In this document: positions 8,237 to 16,815 of the stretch, one piece after another
Position numbering within the stretch: position 1 is the first letter of the stretch
Layout: each line of letters begins with the position of its first letter
From: an uncultured Siphonobacter sp.
GTDB lineage: Bacteria; Bacteroidota; Bacteroidia; Cytophagales; Spirosomataceae
Reading direction: 5' to 3'
NCBI GenBank assembly: GCA_913775095.1
Contig: CAJYIW010000002.1
Location: 372,001 to 436,000, forward strand
DNA: 64,000 bases
Program-made: the position numbers and the translations under genes
The notes under the pieces: model-generated
What the model was told of the DNA's origin: nothing
Databases searched by the model: none
Seen by the model: the letters and a program-made list of their open reading frames with translations, nothing else

Positions 8237-8638
8237 ATGTCTGATGTAACACCTAAAACCCAGGAATACTTCGATCAAACCCTTCGGCTGATTTACTCCG
8301 AATTCGATGAGCTTTGGGAGCTATCCCGGCAGTACCAGGCTAATTATGTAACCCAGGCTCAGTTGCTGGCTGCTGACCCTAGCGTAGCCATTCAGCCCGG
8401 ATTATTTGCGGAGTTAGATCAGCGCAATCAGGAGATTTGCCAGCTCTATCAGCGCAAGATTCATCTCATGATTCTCGACCTTGCCGCCTACGATGCCTAC
8501 TGCGAGTACAACCGTCTTACCTGGTCCCAATCCTGGGAAAAACTGGCCCAGCAGATCAGACGCTACTCGAGTGGACCTGGTGCTATTCAGTACTATTATG
8601 CGTGTCAAAGCTACGGCTGGGGTTCTAGCCTTCGATGA
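8237..8638 (+). CDS. Hypothetical protein downstream of primase
   Basis: This 133-residue protein is not recognised. It is rich in Gln, Tyr and Leu and looks wholly helical and soluble (QTLRLIYSEFDELWELSRQY; LFAELDQRNQEICQLYQRK). It has no signal peptide. It starts 12 bases after the primase stop and ends just before the inverted-repeat-rich stretch upstream of the mobilization genes, so it belongs to the replication module. A helper role in replication is possible but not shown. Confidence 0.65.
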   Translation: MSDVTPKTQEYFDQTLRLIYSEFDELWELSRQYQANYVTQAQLLAADPSVAIQPGLFAELDQRNQEICQLYQRKIHLMILDLAAYDAYCEYNRLTWSQSWEKLAQQIRRYSSGPGAIQYYYACQSYGWGSSLR

Positions 8639-8681
8639 AAACAAAAACCCCTGAATGGCTAGTAAGTCTTTTTGAAAGAAA

Positions 8682-8827
8682 AGAGCAAGCCGTAATGCCG
8701 CTTGAGGCGTCATACAGCTTGCTCTGCGAGGCTTATTTATTGGAAATCAGTGGTTTAACTTTTATCAGTAGCTTATAAAAGTTAACCTGGAGTTAAAAAA
8801 GGTGCTTTAGGTCTGATTATCAGACCT
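8682..8827. other. Candidate oriT: three successive inverted repeats
   Basis: Three hairpins occur in 146 bases just upstream of the mobilization genes: 9-base arms at 8682-8690/8717-8725, 11-base arms at 8755-8765/8775-8785, and 8-base arms at 8809-8816/8820-8827. In related Bacteroidota elements the transfer origin lies next to the bfmA/btgA-type gene. The third repeat could also be an operator for that gene. The nick site cannot be placed from sequence alone. Confidence 0.45.
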
Positions 8828-8848
8828 ATTAAGTTAATAATTAAGCTC

Positions 8849-9229
8849 ATGACTAAAGAAAAAATCAAACACGTAACGGTGAGCCAGGCCCGCTTTGCGG
8901 ACTTTGAAAAGCTGGCTAGATCCTATGATCTTTCGAACAAAGAAATGCTAGAAACCATGATTCACTTTTTTAAAGTGACCCAGATGGACCCCAGGCACGT
9001 AACGCCCACGAGCGCGGCCGATGCCATTAAAGCCCTCGATCGGCGCCTGATTAGCTTCATTCGTCAGCAGGAAAAAGAGCAGCTGCGGCCCATGAAAGAT
9101 GAGCTGGCTTTGATCACCAGAAAGCTCTACGCTTTTGACGATGAAGACACCGGAATAGGCAAGGTAACTCACCTACGCAAAATGAACGAGCGCTTAAAGC
9201 AGATCGCCCAGAAGCTGGGTATCACCTAA
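8849..9229 (+). CDS. BfmA/BtgA-type mobilization accessory protein
   Basis: This is a 126-residue, charged, helical protein without signal peptide. The N-terminal pattern (KHVTVSQARFADFEKLARSYDLSNKEMLETMIHFF) resembles a ribbon-helix-helix-like DNA-binding module, as in BfmA/BtgA accessory proteins that bind oriT and assist the relaxase. A coiled-coil stretch follows (IRQQEKEQLRPMKDELALITRKL). The gene lies between the inverted-repeat cluster and the relaxase gene, 14 bases upstream of the latter, matching btgA-btgB order. The family call rests on these patterns and on context. Confidence 0.8.
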   Translation: MTKEKIKHVTVSQARFADFEKLARSYDLSNKEMLETMIHFFKVTQMDPRHVTPTSAADAIKALDRRLISFIRQQEKEQLRPMKDELALITRKLYAFDDEDTGIGKVTHLRKMNERLKQIAQKLGIT

Positions 9230-9243
9230 AACGTATAGCAAGG

Positions 9244-10098
9244 ATGGTTACTAACTTTTCTGTTCCCATCAAAGGGGCCAATGCGGGCAGTTGTCGCCGC
9301 CTGGTGAGCTACCTCGAGAAAGAAGACCAGGGCCTGCCGCTTGAGCAGCAACGGGGCTTTTTCTCGCATGATCAGGATCAGATCCGGGGTCTTGAAGTGG
9401 TAGCCAGCATTGATGCGAATGCCGAGCGGCAGGGTCTAAAAAAAGAGCAGGATCGCTTCTATACCTTCACGCTCGATCCGAGTCAGAAGGAACTTTCTCA
9501 CCTCGCATCGGATGAAGCAAAGCTCAAGGCTTTCACGCGCCAGGCCATGGAAAACTACGCGGCTAACTTTCAAAAGAATCTTCAGAGTAAGGACCTAGTC
9601 TGGTACGCGAAGATTGAGCACGTACGAACGTTCTCGCGCGAGGACGCCGCCGTCCAGGAAGGCTTAGCCCACAAGGGGGAAGCCAAGCCGGGAGAGCAGT
9701 GTCACGTGCACGTGGTGGTCAGCCGCTTTGAAAAGCGGAGTGCTGAGCAGCAGCTTTCAGCAGAGCGGACGAAGTCACTCTCTCCGCTAACGAATCACCG
9801 AGCAAGCAAGGGCGTGATTCAGGGTAGCTTTACTAGAACCGATCTTATTGCCGCCAATGAGAAAAGCTTTGATGAGCTGTTTGGCTATGAGCGAAAACTA
9901 GAAGAGCAGTTTGCCTACGTCAAGGCCTTCAAAAGTGAGAACCAGGCTGAGCGGCTCTGGGCCAAGGAGCAGGCTTTAAAGGAAAGCCTGGCCCGGCAAA
10001 AGCAGGAGAAGCTAGCCAAGCAATCTCAGGAAAATCAAGCGAATCGTAGGCTTACTTCAGGCCCTGTTCAGCAGGTAGATAGCGGACTAAGCCGCTAG
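9244..10098 (+). CDS. Relaxase (BtgB / DUF5712 type)
   Basis: This protein probably nicks oriT and leads the strand into a recipient cell. The N-terminus (MVTNFSVPIKGANAGSCRRLVSYLEKED) and the metal-binding motif CHVHVVVSR (His154 and His156) fit the DUF5712 mobilization family. A candidate nucleophilic Tyr cannot be fixed, though Tyr residues in FYTFTLDPSQ (near 76) and VSYLEKE (near 23) are possible. The C-terminal 60 residues are a Lys/Glu/Gln-rich coiled coil (KEQALKESLARQKQEKLAKQ). It is 284 residues long and cotranscribed with the upstream accessory gene and probably the downstream coupling protein gene, 32 bases away. Confidence 0.85.
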   Translation: MVTNFSVPIKGANAGSCRRLVSYLEKEDQGLPLEQQRGFFSHDQDQIRGLEVVASIDANAERQGLKKEQDRFYTFTLDPSQKELSHLASDEAKLKAFTRQAMENYAANFQKNLQSKDLVWYAKIEHVRTFSREDAAVQEGLAHKGEAKPGEQCHVHVVVSRFEKRSAEQQLSAERTKSLSPLTNHRASKGVIQGSFTRTDLIAANEKSFDELFGYERKLEEQFAYVKAFKSENQAERLWAKEQALKESLARQKQEKLAKQSQENQANRRLTSGPVQQVDSGLSR

Positions 10099-10130
10099 GA
10101 AAAGTACTATTTTCTTTCTTCACCTAAACT

Positions 10131-11867
10131 ATGTGTTCAATCATGGTAATACTCTTGTATCGGTTGCTTGGCTTTCTCTTTCAATGGATCGGTATTCCGG
10201 TTCTGCTCTACTACGGCACGGGCTGGGGCATTTACTTTATTCTCCAAATGCCGATCTTTGTGAAGATCCCTGCGCTAGCTAAAGTGTTATCCAGCCTATC
10301 GAATCTGGCCTGCCTGGCGGCAGCGGGCTATTACCTGTTTTCTAAAGTCTCTCCCTGGCTACAGGGCACGCCTAAAACTAAGGTGGGCGAAGCTTCCCCG
10401 ACTACGAAGACCAAGACCCGCGTGAAAAGTAGTGTATTTAGCTTTCCCACGTCTAGTCGGGAGCTGCCCCTGATGTATCTAACCAACCCCTTTCGGGGCG
10501 TGCTAATTTTAGGGGGAGCGGGAGCCGGTAAAAGCAAGAGTCTCATTGAGCCCATTATTACTCAGTCCATTGCCGCGGGCTTTACGGGACTACTCTATGA
10601 TTTTAAGTTTCCCACCCTAGCTCAAGTAGCGAAGGCTTCGCTAGATAAACAAGCAGGCACGAAAGGCTACTTTGTGAACTTTGAGGATTTAAGCCGCTCG
10701 CACCGCTTGAATCCCGTGCATCCTTTGATGATGAAAACCCAGGCCCACGCCGATGAATACGCTAAAGCTATTCTTTATAATCTCAATCCCGAGTCGATTA
10801 AGAAAGCGGACTTTTGGAGTGAGTCCGCCCAGAGCTATCTAACGGCGGTGCTGTGGTTTTTGCGTCAGGAAAATCCCGAGCTCTGCACGCTGCCCCACGC
10901 GATGGCTTTGTTGTTTGAGCCGGTAGGGGAGGTAGTAGCCTTATTGAGTGAAAACGAAGAAACGTATGCCATGATTGCCAGCTTAAGAGAAGCCGTGGAT
11001 CGTAAGGCCGAAGCTCAGGTAGCCGGCGTAGTATCCTCCCTTCAAACGTCGCTGCGCAAGATTTACACCCCAGAGCTCTGCTGGGTACTCTCGGGCAATG
11101 ATCTGGATTTGAACCTGAATAATCCAAAGGAGCCTAAGTTTGTAACGCTGGGCAATCATCCGGGGCTAGCTAGTGTGTACGCACCCGTATTGGCGCTACT
11201 CGTCACGGTAGCTATTAAGCAAATGAATCAGCCGGGCAAGCTGCCGTCTTCGGTGATCCTGGATGAAGCACCGACTTTGTACATCCCGGGCCTCGAGCAG
11301 CTACCCGCTACGGCGAGAAGTAACAAGGTAGCTACCGTGTTTGGAGCTCAGGATATCAGTCAAATTGAGGATCTCTACGGGGCGGCTAAAAAGAATGCGC
11401 TGCTTGCGAATCTAAACAATCAGTTTTTTGGCAGAGTGGCTAGTTACCCGACCGCTCAGTACGTAGTGAATCTCTGGGGGAAAGCTTACGTCAAATCAGA
11501 ATCGGTGAGCGAGAGTAAATCCAGACAGAAAGAATCGGTGTCTAAAACGCAGAGTCTGCACGAGCGGAGTAGAGTGAGCGTGCAGGACGTACTGAGTTTA
11601 GAGACGGGCGAGTTTTTAGGGCAACTGGTGGAGTCGAATGTGAGCAGTTTTAAGGCTAGAATCAGCGTGCAGAAAGAAAGCGAGGGCGTGCCGATTGAAG
11701 CTTTTAAGCAAGTGGACGCTACTTTAATGAAGGCCAACGTTAGCCGGATTCGAGCGGAAGTGAAAACGCTGCTGGGAAAGGAGGAGGCAATTAAACCAAA
11801 CACTTCTAAATCGCATCTAAAGGCCGATGAGCCTGATTCTCCCGCTACTAAAGCATTGGACTTCTAA
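10131..11867 (+). CDS. Type IV coupling protein (TraG/VirD4 type)
   Basis: This inner-membrane ATPase hands the relaxase-DNA complex to a secretion channel. Two N-terminal membrane segments (residues about 5-35 and 50-70) precede the cytoplasmic domain. Walker A is GGAGAGKS (128-135) and Walker B is SSVILDEAP (Asp378, Glu379). Between them is the characteristic LLYDFKFPTLAQVA region, and an ATVFGAQDISQIEDLYG segment follows. The 578 residues fit the short BfmC/MobC class. No channel genes occur in the window, so it must work with a helper's apparatus. The start may be the second ATG at 10143. Confidence 0.88.
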   Translation: MCSIMVILLYRLLGFLFQWIGIPVLLYYGTGWGIYFILQMPIFVKIPALAKVLSSLSNLACLAAAGYYLFSKVSPWLQGTPKTKVGEASPTTKTKTRVKSSVFSFPTSSRELPLMYLTNPFRGVLILGGAGAGKSKSLIEPIITQSIAAGFTGLLYDFKFPTLAQVAKASLDKQAGTKGYFVNFEDLSRSHRLNPVHPLMMKTQAHADEYAKAILYNLNPESIKKADFWSESAQSYLTAVLWFLRQENPELCTLPHAMALLFEPVGEVVALLSENEETYAMIASLREAVDRKAEAQVAGVVSSLQTSLRKIYTPELCWVLSGNDLDLNLNNPKEPKFVTLGNHPGLASVYAPVLALLVTVAIKQMNQPGKLPSSVILDEAPTLYIPGLEQLPATARSNKVATVFGAQDISQIEDLYGAAKKNALLANLNNQFFGRVASYPTAQYVVNLWGKAYVKSESVSESKSRQKESVSKTQSLHERSRVSVQDVLSLETGEFLGQLVESNVSSFKARISVQKESEGVPIEAFKQVDATLMKANVSRIRAEVKTLLGKEEAIKPNTSKSHLKADEPDSPATKALDF

Positions 11868-12244
11868 CGAATTTTCATAATAAATCGTAGAATATTATCA
11901 TATATATAAATTTTATAGCTCATTAATGAAAGATGCTTTTAGTGTAATATAACAATCTCTAATGAAAGTAAACCCGAGCGAAATAACCAATCAACTTATT
12001 CAATTAATACTAAAATTCCTTATAATTGGTAATGTTATACGCTATATTGATTATTTTACTCATGATACCCAGTATTATTATAAGAGTAATACCTAAAGCT
12101 TAGAGCGTAATATATGCTCAAGATCAATCGGATTTTGACTAGCTGAATGATTCTTCATCGATTAGCTATATTAAGCAAATAGAGTTAGGCATTCACAAGC
12201 TAAAAAGCGAATTGTCGAAATATTAATAAATTACTGTAATATTG
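11868..12244. other. AT-rich non-coding junction after the transfer module
   Basis: No open frame of useful length occurs here. Base composition drops abruptly at the end of the coupling protein gene. The last part (about 12120-12240) may include a decayed N-terminal half of the HigB-like relic that follows, but I could not align it with confidence. Confidence 0.4.
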
Positions 12245-12313
12245 AATTACCTAATTATTTTTATCTTGGTAGCAGAAGATACTCATAATGTGAATTGCGT
12301 CTATTATGACTAA
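12245..12313 (+). pseudogene. HigB-like toxin remnant (C-terminal end)
   Basis: The frame from 12245 reads NYLIIFILVAEDTHNVNCVYYD then stop. This resembles the C-terminal end of RelE/HigB toxins (ICFxWxEDxxxNVEIVDYH). No intact N-terminal part is present. It is followed 12 bases later by a broken HigA-like antitoxin, matching the toxin-first order of higBA loci. Confidence 0.5.
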
Positions 12314-12325
12314 AAGGGAATAGCT

Positions 12326-12519
12326 ATGAAAGTAAATTATACTACACTCCGATGAGATTATACGAAAGGAATATATTCAAGAATTCGGATTGAAGATTAC
12401 ATAATTAGCGAAAGGATTAGGTATTGTTCGGTCTACTTATCTGCTATTGTAAAGGTAGAATAGGCTTTAACCGCGAACTGATGGTGAAGCTATTATATGC
12501 TTTTGAAAACATTTCATAA
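12326..12519 (+). pseudogene. HigA-like antitoxin remnant
   Basis: The reading changes frame and contains stops, but the pieces line up with the XRE-type HigA antitoxin. From 12351 one frame reads DEIIRKEYIQEFGLKIT, stop, LAKGLGIVRST. From about 12450 another reads KGRIGFNRELMVKLLYAFENIS and ends at 12517-12519. These match the family's GEILREEFLxPLGLT, LAxxLGVSRxT and NGxRGIxxEMxxRLxxAF blocks. At least one frameshift and two in-frame stops make it non-functional. Confidence 0.6.
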
Positions 12520-12776
12520 TTTAGATTAAACATCCAAAAAGTATGAATCGTTACATACTTAAAAAAAACCACTCTAAAGCACATTATTTCTCCCATCACT
12601 ACGCAACAGCTAGTATAATAGTAATATATTCTGTCGTAATAAGATAGCCATCACCGATGGAAGATATTTGCCTATGGATGCTAATTTGATTAATTAGTTT
12701 AAAGTAAAAATTCTACAAGCACTCACAAAGGAAAATATATTTAAATAACTATAAATTCTTCTAAACCAAACGACTT

Positions 12777-14720
12777 ATGAAACTCACAAACGTACAGATC
12801 CATAAGTACAAAAGTATTGAGTCTGACCAATCTTTTAAAGTTGAGGACGGAATCACAGTTTTAGTGGGCATGAATGAAGCTGGTAAAACTAGCGTTTTAG
12901 AAGCTATTGCCAAAGTGAACTATTTCACAAACGATAAAGCCTTTAAGTTTGATACAACACACGATTATCCACGAAAAGAAAAGAAGAAGTTGGACAAATC
13001 TGGTGAAGATCCACGTGCTATTACTCTTAGTTTTAAGAATGATACATCCCTCTTAGCACAAATAGAAGATGACTTAGGGGAAGGGGTTTTCACTGTCGAA
13101 AACTTCACTTACGCAAAAAAGTATAGTGGTGGAGGGACTTTTGGTGGCGTGAAGGCCAATCTATCAAAGTTTGTAGATTATAAAATCTCTGAATTTGGCA
13201 TAGACGATGCAGACTTGACCACGAGACTAAAAAAATGTAATAACGCTGCTGAGTTTACCGAACTCTTGAAAACTATCGAAGATGATGAGCATGAAGGCAT
13301 AAAGGAGAATATAGAAACTCTTGAGGCTTATTTCGAGAATAGCTGGAATTGGGAAAGCGATCCACTTAGCGAATACGTTGCCCGGACTTACATAAGTCCA
13401 AATATGCCAAAGTTTCTTTATTATGACGAATATTACTCCTTACCGTCTGAAGTAGTTATTGAGGAACTATCTGCAAAGAAAACTGGAACTGAAAACGAAG
13501 AATACAAAACAGCGAAGGCTCTTTTCGAGCTGGCTGACATAAATGTAGATGATCTACTGAACGCTGATGATTTTGAGGATTACGTTGCCGAACTCGAAGC
13601 TACGCAAGCCCTTATTTCTAAAGAGTTGTTCAAGTATTGGTCGGCAAATAACAATTTAAAAATTCGATTTGCCATTGATAAAAAGATAGCCAAATCAACA
13701 AATTACAACAATAACAGAGAAGATAAAATTGTTGAGCATCGCTTAAATATTCGTGTTGAGAACACACGTAGCGATATGACTTTGCCGCTTAAGAATCGTA
13801 GCAAAGGTTTTAATTGGTTTTTCTCATTTTTAGTTTGGTTCAAAAAAATACAGGAGGACAAGCGATCAAATTATATTCTTCTTTTGGATGAACCTGGTCT
13901 CAATCTTCACGCTACTGCTCAAGGAGATTTACTGCGTTTCTTTGAGGATCTAGCTAATGAATATCAAATTATATACACTACACACTCGCCTTTCATGATT
14001 GATTCATTGAAGTTACCGAGTGTACGCACTGTCGTAGAGACAGAAACAGGGACAAAAATTTCTGATACAATTCAAGAAAAAGACCCACGAACCCTTTTCC
14101 CTCTTCAAGCAGCACTAGGATACAATGTAGCCCAGAACCTTTTCATATCTAAAAACAATCTTCTGGTTGAAGGAGTTTCGGATCTAATTTACTTGACCGT
14201 CATTTCCGATTTATTAAAAGGTGAAGGTCGAACGGGGTTAAAAGAAGATATAACCATCGTGCCTGTAGGCGGATTGGATAAAGTAACTACTTTCATTTCG
14301 TTGCTTGGAGCAAACAAGCTTAATATAGTTTGCTTACTAGATTCATTTGTAGATCAAAAAGGCAAAGCTAGGCTTGAAGATTTGATTCGCGGAAACATAA
14401 TCAAACAAAAGAACGTAAAGTTTTTTGATGAGTATGTCGCTGCTGACAAGGCAGATATTGAAGACTTGTTTGAGAAAAACGAGTACATTGCATTATTCAA
14501 TGAGTCATTTGCCGGAGAATACGCTGTCAAAGAATCTGATCTTGACTCGAAAGTATCTACAATTTTAGGGCAGATTAGTAAGGTAATCGGCAAGGCGCAT
14601 TTCAATCATTATCGCCCTGCTCGGTTACTTGCTGCAAAAGGAATAGATGCGAAATATTTTACTATTGCAACTCTGAATCGTTTTGAGCAAGTGTTTGCAG
14701 ATGTAAATAAGTTCTTTTGA
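12777..14720 (+). CDS. OLD-family ATP-dependent nuclease (AAA and Toprim)
   Basis: The 647-residue protein has an ABC-type ATPase domain (Walker A GMNEAGKT, residues 31-38; Walker B ILLLDEPG with Asp371-Glu372; switch histidine in YTTHSPFMID). A C-terminal OLD-type Toprim domain follows (NLLVEGVSDLIYL with Glu465; VPVGGLDKV; LLDSFVDQKG with Asp522 and Asp526). OLD proteins are nucleases, many of them anti-phage. No UvrD-like helicase gene follows, so this is not a Gabija pair but looks like a stand-alone class 1 OLD. The composition is intermediate between the backbone and the AT-rich cargo. It follows the decayed toxin-antitoxin relic, typical of a defence hotspot. Confidence 0.85.
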   Translation: MKLTNVQIHKYKSIESDQSFKVEDGITVLVGMNEAGKTSVLEAIAKVNYFTNDKAFKFDTTHDYPRKEKKKLDKSGEDPRAITLSFKNDTSLLAQIEDDLGEGVFTVENFTYAKKYSGGGTFGGVKANLSKFVDYKISEFGIDDADLTTRLKKCNNAAEFTELLKTIEDDEHEGIKENIETLEAYFENSWNWESDPLSEYVARTYISPNMPKFLYYDEYYSLPSEVVIEELSAKKTGTENEEYKTAKALFELADINVDDLLNADDFEDYVAELEATQALISKELFKYWSANNNLKIRFAIDKKIAKSTNYNNNREDKIVEHRLNIRVENTRSDMTLPLKNRSKGFNWFFSFLVWFKKIQEDKRSNYILLLDEPGLNLHATAQGDLLRFFEDLANEYQIIYTTHSPFMIDSLKLPSVRTVVETETGTKISDTIQEKDPRTLFPLQAALGYNVAQNLFISKNNLLVEGVSDLIYLTVISDLLKGEGRTGLKEDITIVPVGGLDKVTTFISLLGANKLNIVCLLDSFVDQKGKARLEDLIRGNIIKQKNVKFFDEYVAADKADIEDLFEKNEYIALFNESFAGEYAVKESDLDSKVSTILGQISKVIGKAHFNHYRPARLLAAKGIDAKYFTIATLNRFEQVFADVNKFF

Positions 14721-14752
14721 GAAAAGCTCCTATTGAGACTTTCTTTTTTGTC

Positions 14753-14792
14753 AATTGTTCACAAGCAGATGTCCGTTTGCTTGTGAACAATT
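14753..14792. terminator. 15-bp inverted repeat after the OLD gene
   Basis: Perfect 15-base arms (14753-14767 and 14778-14792) flank a 10-base spacer, 33 bases after the OLD stop. No long T run follows on the plus strand, so termination is probable but not certain. The remaining bases to 14996 hold no gene. Confidence 0.5.
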
Positions 14793-14996
14793 AAACCGAA
14801 AAACTTTGATATTACATCTTAAAAAAACACTTTGGAGATTAAGGAGAATTTTCGCTAACTGTATCTATAGCTAGTCGTCATTAGCACATTCTAAATCAGT
14901 TACCCAATAATCTGTTTCCTATATCGTCTGACTTCAGTATAGCTAATTCCTATTTAAAGCTCCTCATTACACATAAGTCTAATGAGTATTAAAGAT

Positions 14997-15635
14997 TTAG
15001 ACTTTATCTGGACTGTTTCCTTTCTCTATCCGGGAATGGACTCTACTGCCTTCTCTAATATCAATGAGGTGCGCAGCTTCAAAGAGCCTGATCAGGTGCC
15101 GGCAAAAGCTAACCCCGTCCCAGTGAATCTCCGTGGATAGGGTTTTACTCTGAGCATCGAGCAGCAGCTCGTGAAGCTCATCCTTCCACTCTTCCAGGGA
15201 TTGATAGGCTAGTACTTTACCAAAAACGCGGTAGGGGTTGAGACAGTCCTTGCGGCTGAGCATCCGGGGAAAGCAGTCAAAGTCGCTAGCACCCAGCTGC
15301 CCTTTTCCAAAGTAATGAGGGTTCATCAAATCTTCCTCCGTTACCAGAAAAGGAGCGTTTTGATCCTTTAACAGGTAGGCGACATTGAGCAGCGACTCGA
15401 TGGTTTCCACCAGACTTAGAAAGTAGCCCGGACTTACTTTGGTTTGCAACTGGGGCCGGCTGGCGGCTTTCCAAAAAGCATAGATGGCTTTTCGGTAGGT
15501 GCTCAGGTGATCCCTGCCAAAGATGCTCGTGATCACGGCGATGGGGTCAGTAATCTCATCGCGATACCAGCGGGAGCTGAGTGGATACGGTTCGATTTCG
15601 TTTTTCACCAGATTATAAATTGAGGTAGGATTCAA
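14997..15635 (-). CDS. Hypothetical protein coupled to NT-HEPN gene
   Basis: I do not recognise this 212-residue soluble protein. It is rich in aromatic and charged residues (SRWYRDEITDPIAVITSIFG; YRKAIYAFWKAASR; LVETIESLLNVAYLL) and looks mostly helical. Its start codon lies within the end of the upstream NT-HEPN gene, overlapping by 23 bases, which implies translational coupling and a shared function. Composition matches the element backbone rather than the AT-rich cargo. A partner or antidote for the HEPN protein is one possibility, but this is inference. Confidence 0.7.
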   Translation of the reverse strand: MNPTSIYNLVKNEIEPYPLSSRWYRDEITDPIAVITSIFGRDHLSTYRKAIYAFWKAASRPQLQTKVSPGYFLSLVETIESLLNVAYLLKDQNAPFLVTEEDLMNPHYFGKGQLGASDFDCFPRMLSRKDCLNPYRVFGKVLAYQSLEEWKDELHELLLDAQSKTLSTEIHWDGVSFCRHLIRLFEAAHLIDIREGSRVHSRIEKGNSPDKV

Positions 15636-16659
15636 AGACTTGAGCTAGGCGCAGCAGGAGTTCTTCTACCCTCAGCAGAAGAGCCCTGGTGTCCTCTTCC
15701 GATCCGCAAAAGGCAGGATCATAGCGAGCCCCCACGTAGGCTTTTTGCAGGGTCTTTAGTAGCCTCTTCTCCTGGGCAAAGACTTCAAAGAGCAAGGGCG
15801 AGAAGCGGCGCGAGAGCCGCAGCAGGTAGGGCAGGTTATGAGAAGACAGGCGTTTTCCCGTTAAACTTTCCAGTAAAGCCTGCAGGGCCTGCTCGCTGGC
15901 CTGGTGCAAAAGAAAGAGGCTTTGGGAAAATAAACCGGCCTGAAGTGAGAGGCGAGCGGCGCTAAGAAAAGCCTGCGCTCGGCCTTGATAGAGCTCAAAG
16001 GTCTTTTGAGCTTTCATGAACAGCGAGGGGCTCTCAGCAGGTACCGGGATGGGGGTACCTCCGTACCGGGTACCTCCGTACCGGGTACCCTTGTGGGACT
16101 CATAGATCGGAGCAGAGGAGCTCAGCAGCCGTTGAAAGAATAAACTCCCTGCTAGTAGCAGCTTTTTTATCTCCAGCGTAGTATCAAGCGAAAGGGTCAC
16201 CCCGCCGAATTTTTCACAGGCATTGGTGAGCTGGCTTTGTAGCGTAGGAAAGCAAGCCGGGGGCTGGGCAAGCAGCAGGAGCAGATCATAGTGGGGAGCC
16301 GTCTCATCGCTACCCAGCAGAAAGAGTTGATCGACCTCCACTAAAGAGATGATGGTTTGCAGAATAGATCGAAGAGGAGGGGATGAGTCAGGCGGCAGAA
16401 AAAAGCAGCCTGAAGCAGCAAGCGTCCTGGGGGCGTACAGCTCATGCGTAGCCGAAAGTAGTAGACTTAGCTGCTCAGAAATATACAGCAGATTAGCCGG
16501 GGAATGTTCTGAAGTGAGTGGGGGAGCCGAGAGGGCACTGGAAAGCAGGCCCCACAGCAACGCATCGCAGTCTTCTTTTTGGTGGGTGGCCCAGAAGTCA
16601 GAAAGCCAGTGCTCAGCCGAAGCGTGAGGGTTAAGACGAGAAAGCAGGCAGGAGTCCAT
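15613..16659 (-). CDS. Degenerate nucleotidyltransferase-HEPN fusion protein
   Basis: The protein has 348 residues. A middle segment (VDQLFLLGSDETAPHYDLLLLL) resembles the nucleotidyltransferase GS-x-D motif but keeps only one of the expected acidic residues, so activity is doubtful. The C-terminal 130 residues match the HEPN fold of Bacteroidota fusion proteins: AQAFLSAARLSLQAGLFSQ, then LLHQASEQALQALLESLTGKRLSSHNLPYLLRL, and KTLQKAYVGARYDPAF. HEPN domains often act as RNases or bind nucleotides in conflict systems. A GTRYG GTRYG tandem repeat lies between the two domains. The gene diverges from the XRE regulator, with a ten-G tract between them. Confidence 0.7.
   Translation of the reverse strand: MDSCLLSRLNPHASAEHWLSDFWATHQKEDCDALLWGLLSSALSAPPLTSEHSPANLLYISEQLSLLLSATHELYAPRTLAASGCFFLPPDSSPPLRSILQTIISLVEVDQLFLLGSDETAPHYDLLLLLAQPPACFPTLQSQLTNACEKFGGVTLSLDTTLEIKKLLLAGSLFFQRLLSSSAPIYESHKGTRYGGTRYGGTPIPVPAESPSLFMKAQKTFELYQGRAQAFLSAARLSLQAGLFSQSLFLLHQASEQALQALLESLTGKRLSSHNLPYLLRLSRRFSPLLFEVFAQEKRLLKTLQKAYVGARYDPAFCGSEEDTRALLLRVEELLLRLAQVFESYLNL
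16053..16090. repeat. 15-bp tandem repeat inside NT-HEPN gene
   Basis: A 15-base unit (GGGTACCTCCGTACC) occurs twice and is followed by GGGTACCC, encoding repeated GTRYG in the interdomain linker. The unit length is a multiple of three, so copy changes would preserve the frame. Confidence 0.8.
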
Positions 16660-16693
16660 AGCGATTAGAAAGGATGAGTGAAGGACTAAAATT

Positions 16694-16703
16694 GGGGGGG
16701 GGG
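16694..16703. repeat. Ten-G homopolymer in divergent promoter region
   Basis: A run of ten G lies between the divergent NT-HEPN (start 16659) and XRE (start 16816) genes, about 35 bases upstream of the former. Such tracts are prone to slippage and can change promoter spacing. Confidence 0.85.
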
Positions 16704-16815
16704 AAGGGTCTATGCCATACGGGAAAGGAATACTTTAGAAGGAAAGGCTTCTAAGCTAGCCGCTGAGGAAACCGTGATTTTTTATAGATTTGTGAGAAAC
16801 CAAAAGCAGCGCATT

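Noticed and set aside
10131-11867. Coupling protein as evidence for a complete conjugative element
   Set aside because: No type IV secretion or mating-pair genes are present between the attachment sites, so mobilizable is the right class.
12777-14720. OLD gene as GajA of a Gabija system
   Set aside because: No UvrD-like helicase gene follows. The next genes are on the other strand.
15613-16659. Minus-strand NT-HEPN gene as an insertion-sequence remnant
   Set aside because: It encodes a coherent domain fusion with intact reading frame, and no inverted terminal repeats or target duplications were found.
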